From NCBI RefSeq assembly GCF_014698965.1, contig NZ_JACXAE010000095.1:1-64000 (forward strand): a DNA stretch of 64,000 nucleotides, in the 5' to 3' direction. The translations under genes were made by a program, and so were the position numbers. The stretch comes from Iningainema tapete BLCC-T55. Its GTDB lineage: Bacteria > Cyanobacteriota > Cyanobacteriia > Cyanobacteriales > Nostocaceae. Under the pieces are notes generated by a model that did not search any database, had not been told where the DNA came from, and worked only from the letters and a program-made list of their open reading frames with translations. How positions within the stretch are numbered: position 1 is the stretch's first letter; every line of letters begins with the position of its first letter. Shown in pieces: positions 60,976 through 64,000 of this stretch.

Positions 60976-62836
60976 GAAATGGCTAATCTTCCCAGATCCC
61001 CGACTTCTTAAAGAAGTCGGGGATCTCAAGGGTGGCATACTACCAGGAATTGCGGCAATTACATTTGTGATTGCGTTCCGTTTAATTGGTTCGCTACAGT
61101 TTTTAGAATGGGCGGCGTTGGATAAATTTCTGTGGATGCGTCCAGAGGAAAAAGTTGATGATAGGATTGTGATTGTTGGGATTAATGAGCAAGATATTCG
61201 TATTAAAAATTATCCAATTCCGGATCGGGATATTGCTACATTATTAAGAAAGCTAAAAAGCTATCAACCTGCTGTAATTGGTTTGGATATTTTTAGAGAT
61301 TTACCTGTAGAGCCAGGGCATAAAGAATTTGTTCAGACTTTAAAAGAAACTAAAAATTTAGTTGTGGTGGAAAAAGTTTTACCAGATCCCAGTGGTTCTA
61401 CAGTCAATCCACCGCCAAATTTACCAAAAGAACAGTTAGGCTTTTCTGATGCTGTGATTGATGCAGATGGATATCTGAGACGAAGTTTGTTAGCTACATC
61501 AAATCTTCAGGAACGTTGGCGACATTCTCTATCGTTGAATTTAGCAGAAGCCTATCTGAAAACTAAAGGAATTTCTTTAGAAAATGTGGATGGTGATCCT
61601 TATGGGATGAGGTTTAATTCTACTGAATTTCCGCGAATTAAGTCTAATTTTGGTGGTTACGTGAGAGCAGATGTAGGTGGTACTCAAATATTAATCAATT
61701 TTCGCTCTGGGCGCAAACCTTTTCACATGGTTTCACTGTTAGATATTCAAACTGGAAAGGTAAAGCAGGAGCAAATTCGCGGTAAGATTGTATTAATTGG
61801 TATGACTAGCCCTAGTGCTAAAGATTATGTAAATTCAGCCGCAATTAAGAGTGAAAATCCTGCTTTGATTTATGGAGTTGAGGTACAAGCACACGTAATT
61901 AGTCAAATTATCAGTGCAGTGCTGAATAAGCGATCGCATATTCATGTGTGGGCTGATGTATGGGAGTATCTTTGGATTATCGTTTGGGGTATTTTGGGGA
62001 TTAGTTTGGGACGTATTATCCGTTCTCCGCTCAAAGTTCTTGTTGTTGTTACTATTGTAAGTATCTGTTTGGTTGGAGTATGTTATGGCTTACTGCTTCT
62101 TGGTTGGTGGATTCCTTTTGTACCAGCTTTGATGACTTTGGTGTTTAATAGTGTGGTGTTGGCAGCTTTTTATCGCTATGATGAAGCATTGCGATCGCGT
62201 ATTAAAGATCGTCAGTTAGTGATTGACCAAACTTTTGATGCTATTCACAGTCAACCATTACAAACGCTGGGTAGAATTTTAAGAAAGGTTCAGAGCAATT
62301 CAGATGTAACACCTGAACAGTTTCTCTCAGAACTTCAGCAACTCAATCAAGAACTTCGCAGTGTTTATGATTTAGTCAGAAAAGAAACTGCTTGTGAGGT
62401 AAGTAGTTTGTACTTGCGAGAACAAAAATTGGATTTAGCCCAAGCGCTGCACGAAATTCTCTACGAAGTTTGTCACGACGTTTTAGAAAGAGACTATCCC
62501 TACTTTAAAAGTATTAAGGTTAAGGTGTTTAAGTTTGAACCGATGTCTGAGCGATTGAGTATAGAAAAAAAGCGCAGTCTATGCCGCTTTCTGGAAGAAG
62601 CACTGTGTAATGTAGGTAAGTATGCGGTTGGTACTACTAGACTTGATGTCACTTGTTGCCAAAAGCAAGGTAAAAACATTATTCGCGTAGCAGACAATGG
62701 TTTGGGGATGGATGAGAAAACAGTGCATCAAGGATTTGGTACAAAGCAAGCGCGTTCTTTAGCCAAGCAGTTAGGAGGTAAGTTTGAGAGATTTTCTAAT
62801 TCTCCCAAGGGGATAGTTTGTCAACTTACATGGTGA
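60968..62836 (+). CDS. CHASE2-domain sensor histidine kinase
   Basis: A 622-residue membrane kinase from TTG 60968, overlapping the regulator stop by 8 bases. CHASE2 sensor about 30-320 (LDKFLWMRPEEKVDDRIVIVGINEQDI, LIGMTSPSAKDYVNSAA, IYGVEVQAHVISQI), three membrane helices (about 335-410), a dimerisation/phospho-acceptor helix with H in DAIHSQPLQTLGRIL (NarX-like), and a HATPase domain with NVGKYA, DNGLGM and GFGTKQARSLAKQLGGKF. Residues 9-20 (PDPRLLKEVGDL) are an in-frame copy of the second palindrome family, which has changed the N-terminus. Confidence 0.87.
   Translation: MIKKWLIFPDPRLLKEVGDLKGGILPGIAAITFVIAFRLIGSLQFLEWAALDKFLWMRPEEKVDDRIVIVGINEQDIRIKNYPIPDRDIATLLRKLKSYQPAVIGLDIFRDLPVEPGHKEFVQTLKETKNLVVVEKVLPDPSGSTVNPPPNLPKEQLGFSDAVIDADGYLRRSLLATSNLQERWRHSLSLNLAEAYLKTKGISLENVDGDPYGMRFNSTEFPRIKSNFGGYVRADVGGTQILINFRSGRKPFHMVSLLDIQTGKVKQEQIRGKIVLIGMTSPSAKDYVNSAAIKSENPALIYGVEVQAHVISQIISAVLNKRSHIHVWADVWEYLWIIVWGILGISLGRIIRSPLKVLVVVTIVSICLVGVCYGLLLLGWWIPFVPALMTLVFNSVVLAAFYRYDEALRSRIKDRQLVIDQTFDAIHSQPLQTLGRILRKVQSNSDVTPEQFLSELQQLNQELRSVYDLVRKETACEVSSLYLREQKLDLAQALHEILYEVCHDVLERDYPYFKSIKVKVFKFEPMSERLSIEKKRSLCRFLEEALCNVGKYAVGTTRLDVTCCQKQGKNIIRVADNGLGMDEKTVHQGFGTKQARSLAKQLGGKFERFSNSPKGIVCQLTW
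60994..61026. repeat. Second palindrome family, inside the CHASE2 kinase N-terminus
   Basis: 33-base palindrome, identical to 48640-48672, placed 26 bases after the TTG start and read in frame as part of PDPRLLKEVGDL. Confidence 0.8.
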
Positions 62837-62838
62837 CT

Positions 62839-62866
62839 GTAGAGACGTTACATGTAACGTCTCTAC
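62839..62866. repeat. GTAGAGACG...CGTCTCTAC palindromic repeat
   Basis: 28-base perfect palindrome (centre TTACATGTAA), 2 bases after the CHASE2 kinase stop; a likely terminator. Confidence 0.75.
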
Positions 62867-63026
62867 ATTAAATATTGTTTTTCATTTTTGGTTGTATCTC
62901 GTTCCCAATCAAAGACTAGTAGTCAGACATTGTTAGTGAAAATTGCGTAAGCGTCACCAAGCTGCTTTCTTAAGGCAAGAGCGCCCCTACGATGTGATCG
63001 ATTTACAAGGGAAACTCTGCTGTAAT

Positions 63027-63311
63027 TTAATCGTTATTCGGATACTTTCTGGATGAGTGCAATACACGGATGATTTGGACACTCTCGCCTTTGATGCGGT
63101 AAATTACGATATAGGGTGTTTGAAGGATAACTAGTTCTCTGGTTCCTTCAACCCTTCCTATTCTACCTATATATGGAGTATCGGCAAGCTGGTTGACAGC
63201 TTGTTGAATTTTCAAAGTTACACTAATAGCTGCTGCTGGATTGTCTCTGGCAATATATTCGTGAATCTGTACAATATTGCGGAGTGCTTTTTTGAGCCAC
63301 TTAATGCGCAT
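63027..63311 (-). CDS. parE: ParE/RelE-family toxin
   Basis: A 94-residue toxin of the ParE group: MRIKWLKKALRNIVQIHEYI, ADTPYIGRIGRVEGTRELVI and LQTPYIVIYRIKGESVQIIRVLHSSRKYP. The gene starts inside the antitoxin stop region with an 11-base overlap, the usual arrangement. ParE-type toxins poison DNA gyrase, RelE-type cleave mRNA; the ending HSSRKYP favours ParE. Confidence 0.88.
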   Translation of the reverse strand: MRIKWLKKALRNIVQIHEYIARDNPAAAISVTLKIQQAVNQLADTPYIGRIGRVEGTRELVILQTPYIVIYRIKGESVQIIRVLHSSRKYPNND

Positions 63312-63543
63312 TGGTTAACTTCGCAAAAACAGTTTTAACTTCTTCGTCTGTGGCAAAGTCTTCTGCTTCAGCCTCTGCTACTCCTGCCTTAATCTCTGCT
63401 ATCTGCCACTGATAAACTTCAAGATAAAGGTTAACCGCTTCATTCAATACGTAGGTGCGATCGCGATCCAGACTAACCGCAATCTCATCTAAAACTGCCC
63501 TCTTTTCGCTATCCAGGCGGAAGGTAATATTTTCTTTACTCAT
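63301..63543 (-). CDS. Ribbon-helix-helix (CopG/ParD-like) antitoxin
   Basis: 80 residues from ATG 63543 (MSKENITFRLDSEKRAVLDEIAVSL); a longer frame upstream has no ribosome site. The N-terminal ITFRLDSEKRAVLDEIAVSLDRDRTYVLNEAV (adjoining parts) is a ribbon-helix-helix DNA-binding domain; the acidic C-terminus (AEAEAEDFATDEEV) should wrap the toxin. A 23-base inverted repeat lies 39 bases upstream. Confidence 0.88.
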   Translation of the reverse strand: MSKENITFRLDSEKRAVLDEIAVSLDRDRTYVLNEAVNLYLEVYQWQIAEIKAGVAEAEAEDFATDEEVKTVFAKLTNAH

Positions 63544-63581
63544 ATCAACCGAATCATACCAAAGCTCTTTTTTCATTATGC

Positions 63582-63604
63582 CTTGCATTGCAAGACAATG
63601 CAAG
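63582..63604. promoter_or_regulatory. Operator of the toxin-antitoxin operon
   Basis: Perfect 9-bp inverted repeat CTTGCATTG/CAATGCAAG with a 5-base centre, in the promoter region of the antitoxin. Fits binding of the RHH antitoxin for autoregulation. Confidence 0.7.
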
Positions 63605-63621
63605 ATAAAAGTCTAATTTTA

Positions 63622-64000
63622 CTAAGGACATTCTCGACTCAGAACTACATCGCCATTTGCCAATCGATAAATACCTTGCGCTTCCACAATTGGAGCGCTA
63701 ATTTTTTTGTTAGGGTTGATGTTTTTTGTAGTAAGTGATGTGGTCTTTTCACCAACACTTGGTATAGAGCGGATTGTTCCAGTAGGATAAGGAGAAAGGG
63801 AAGCATTACCAGGACGCTCAGCTAAACCACCGTTGCCTGTAATAAAGAAAGTACCACTTGAGGTATTGCCTCTAGCAACGCAACTATTGGCAATTAGCGC
63901 GTTAGCATCAATGATATTTTCTGGTAGTTCGATTAGGCTGTTTTGCAGAGCATCAGTATCAGGTGTATTAATATTAACTACCCCAGCCACACCCAAGCTA
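63622..64000 (-). CDS. C-terminus of a haemagglutinin-like (two-partner secretion) exoprotein, partial
   Basis: The frame runs open to the window edge. The visible 126 codons end a large secreted protein: GVAGVVNINTPDTDALQNSL, IELPENIIDANALIANSCVA, RGNTSSGTFFITGNGGLAER. In cyanobacteria this ending (NINTPD..., ...GRGG(L/I)...) is diagnostic of filamentous-haemagglutinin-type repeats exported by a TpsB partner. The rest of the gene lies outside. Confidence 0.8.
   Translation of the reverse strand, partial: SLGVAGVVNINTPDTDALQNSLIELPENIIDANALIANSCVARGNTSSGTFFITGNGGLAERPGNASLSPYPTGTIRSIPSVGEKTTSLTTKNINPNKKISAPIVEAQGIYRLANGDVVLSRECP

Overview
The window is cyanobacterial chromosome, most likely from a filamentous Nostocales-type organism. 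Evidence: a full-length magnesium chelatase subunit ChlH, a plant-type [2Fe-2S] ferredoxin, a biliverdin reductase, an acyl-lipid desaturase, many HIP1 octamers (GCGATCGC), dispersed short palindromic repeats, and XisH/XisI, Rpn/DUF4351 and CHASE2 families typical of large cyanobacterial genomes. No rRNA, tRNA or CRISPR array was found.

Layout. 0-6.7 kb: secreted peptidoglycan-binding and PRC-barrel stress proteins, then a decayed stretch with a DUF4351 protein, an internally deleted IS630 element and an Rpn/DUF4351 gene broken by one stop codon. 6.9-19.7 kb: core genes (FtsH protease, M23 peptidase, LpxB-like transferase, ChlH, class A beta-lactamase-like enzyme, DUF1350 hydrolase). 19.7-24.5 kb: a partner-switching pair (REC-PP2C phosphatase and STAS protein), an XRE/GrpE-like protein, sulfiredoxin, a SpoIID-like protein and ferredoxin. 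24.8-28 kb: biliverdin reductase, a TetR regulator fused to a tyrosine-recombinase-like domain, and a divergent delta-9 desaturase with two matching palindromic operators between them. 28-36 kb: a gene graveyard (histidine kinase tails, an internally deleted solute-binding protein, SDR tails) around an intact sensor kinase and an ethylene-receptor-like GGDEF/EAL protein. 36-43.5 kb: MurG, a small unannotated membrane protein, and an aldehyde dehydrogenase / aminotransferase / DUF1338 cluster that looks like lysine (aminoadipate) catabolism. 44-50 kb: a PstS/Na-Pi symporter operon, a GH-like protein, a GNAT and an AAA-nuclease protein. 51-56 kb: accessory DNA with an xisH/xisI relic, an unfamiliar overlapping toxin-antitoxin-like pair, a broken kelch gene and a TetR/membrane-protein pair with a shared 20-bp operator. 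56-64 kb: an azoreductase/HxlR pair, an Slr1339-type salt-stress protein with two VWA paralogues, an M50 protease, a NarL-type regulator with a CHASE2 kinase, a ParDE-type toxin-antitoxin and the end of a haemagglutinin-like exoprotein.

A unifying signal is a family of ~28-bp palindromes with ends GTAGAGAC...GTCTCTAC (13 clear copies). Most lie between genes, often as hairpins at gene ends, but two sit in frame inside protein-coding sequence (chlH and an SDR gene) and add the same kind of ten-residue insert. A second palindrome family (core CCCCGACTTCTTAAAGAAGT) also enters the N-terminus of the CHASE2 kinase. The most novel-looking items are the ethylene-binding/c-di-GMP protein, the TetR-recombinase fusion beside the desaturase, the repeat insertions into coding sequence, and the 52.1-53.0 kb gene pair.
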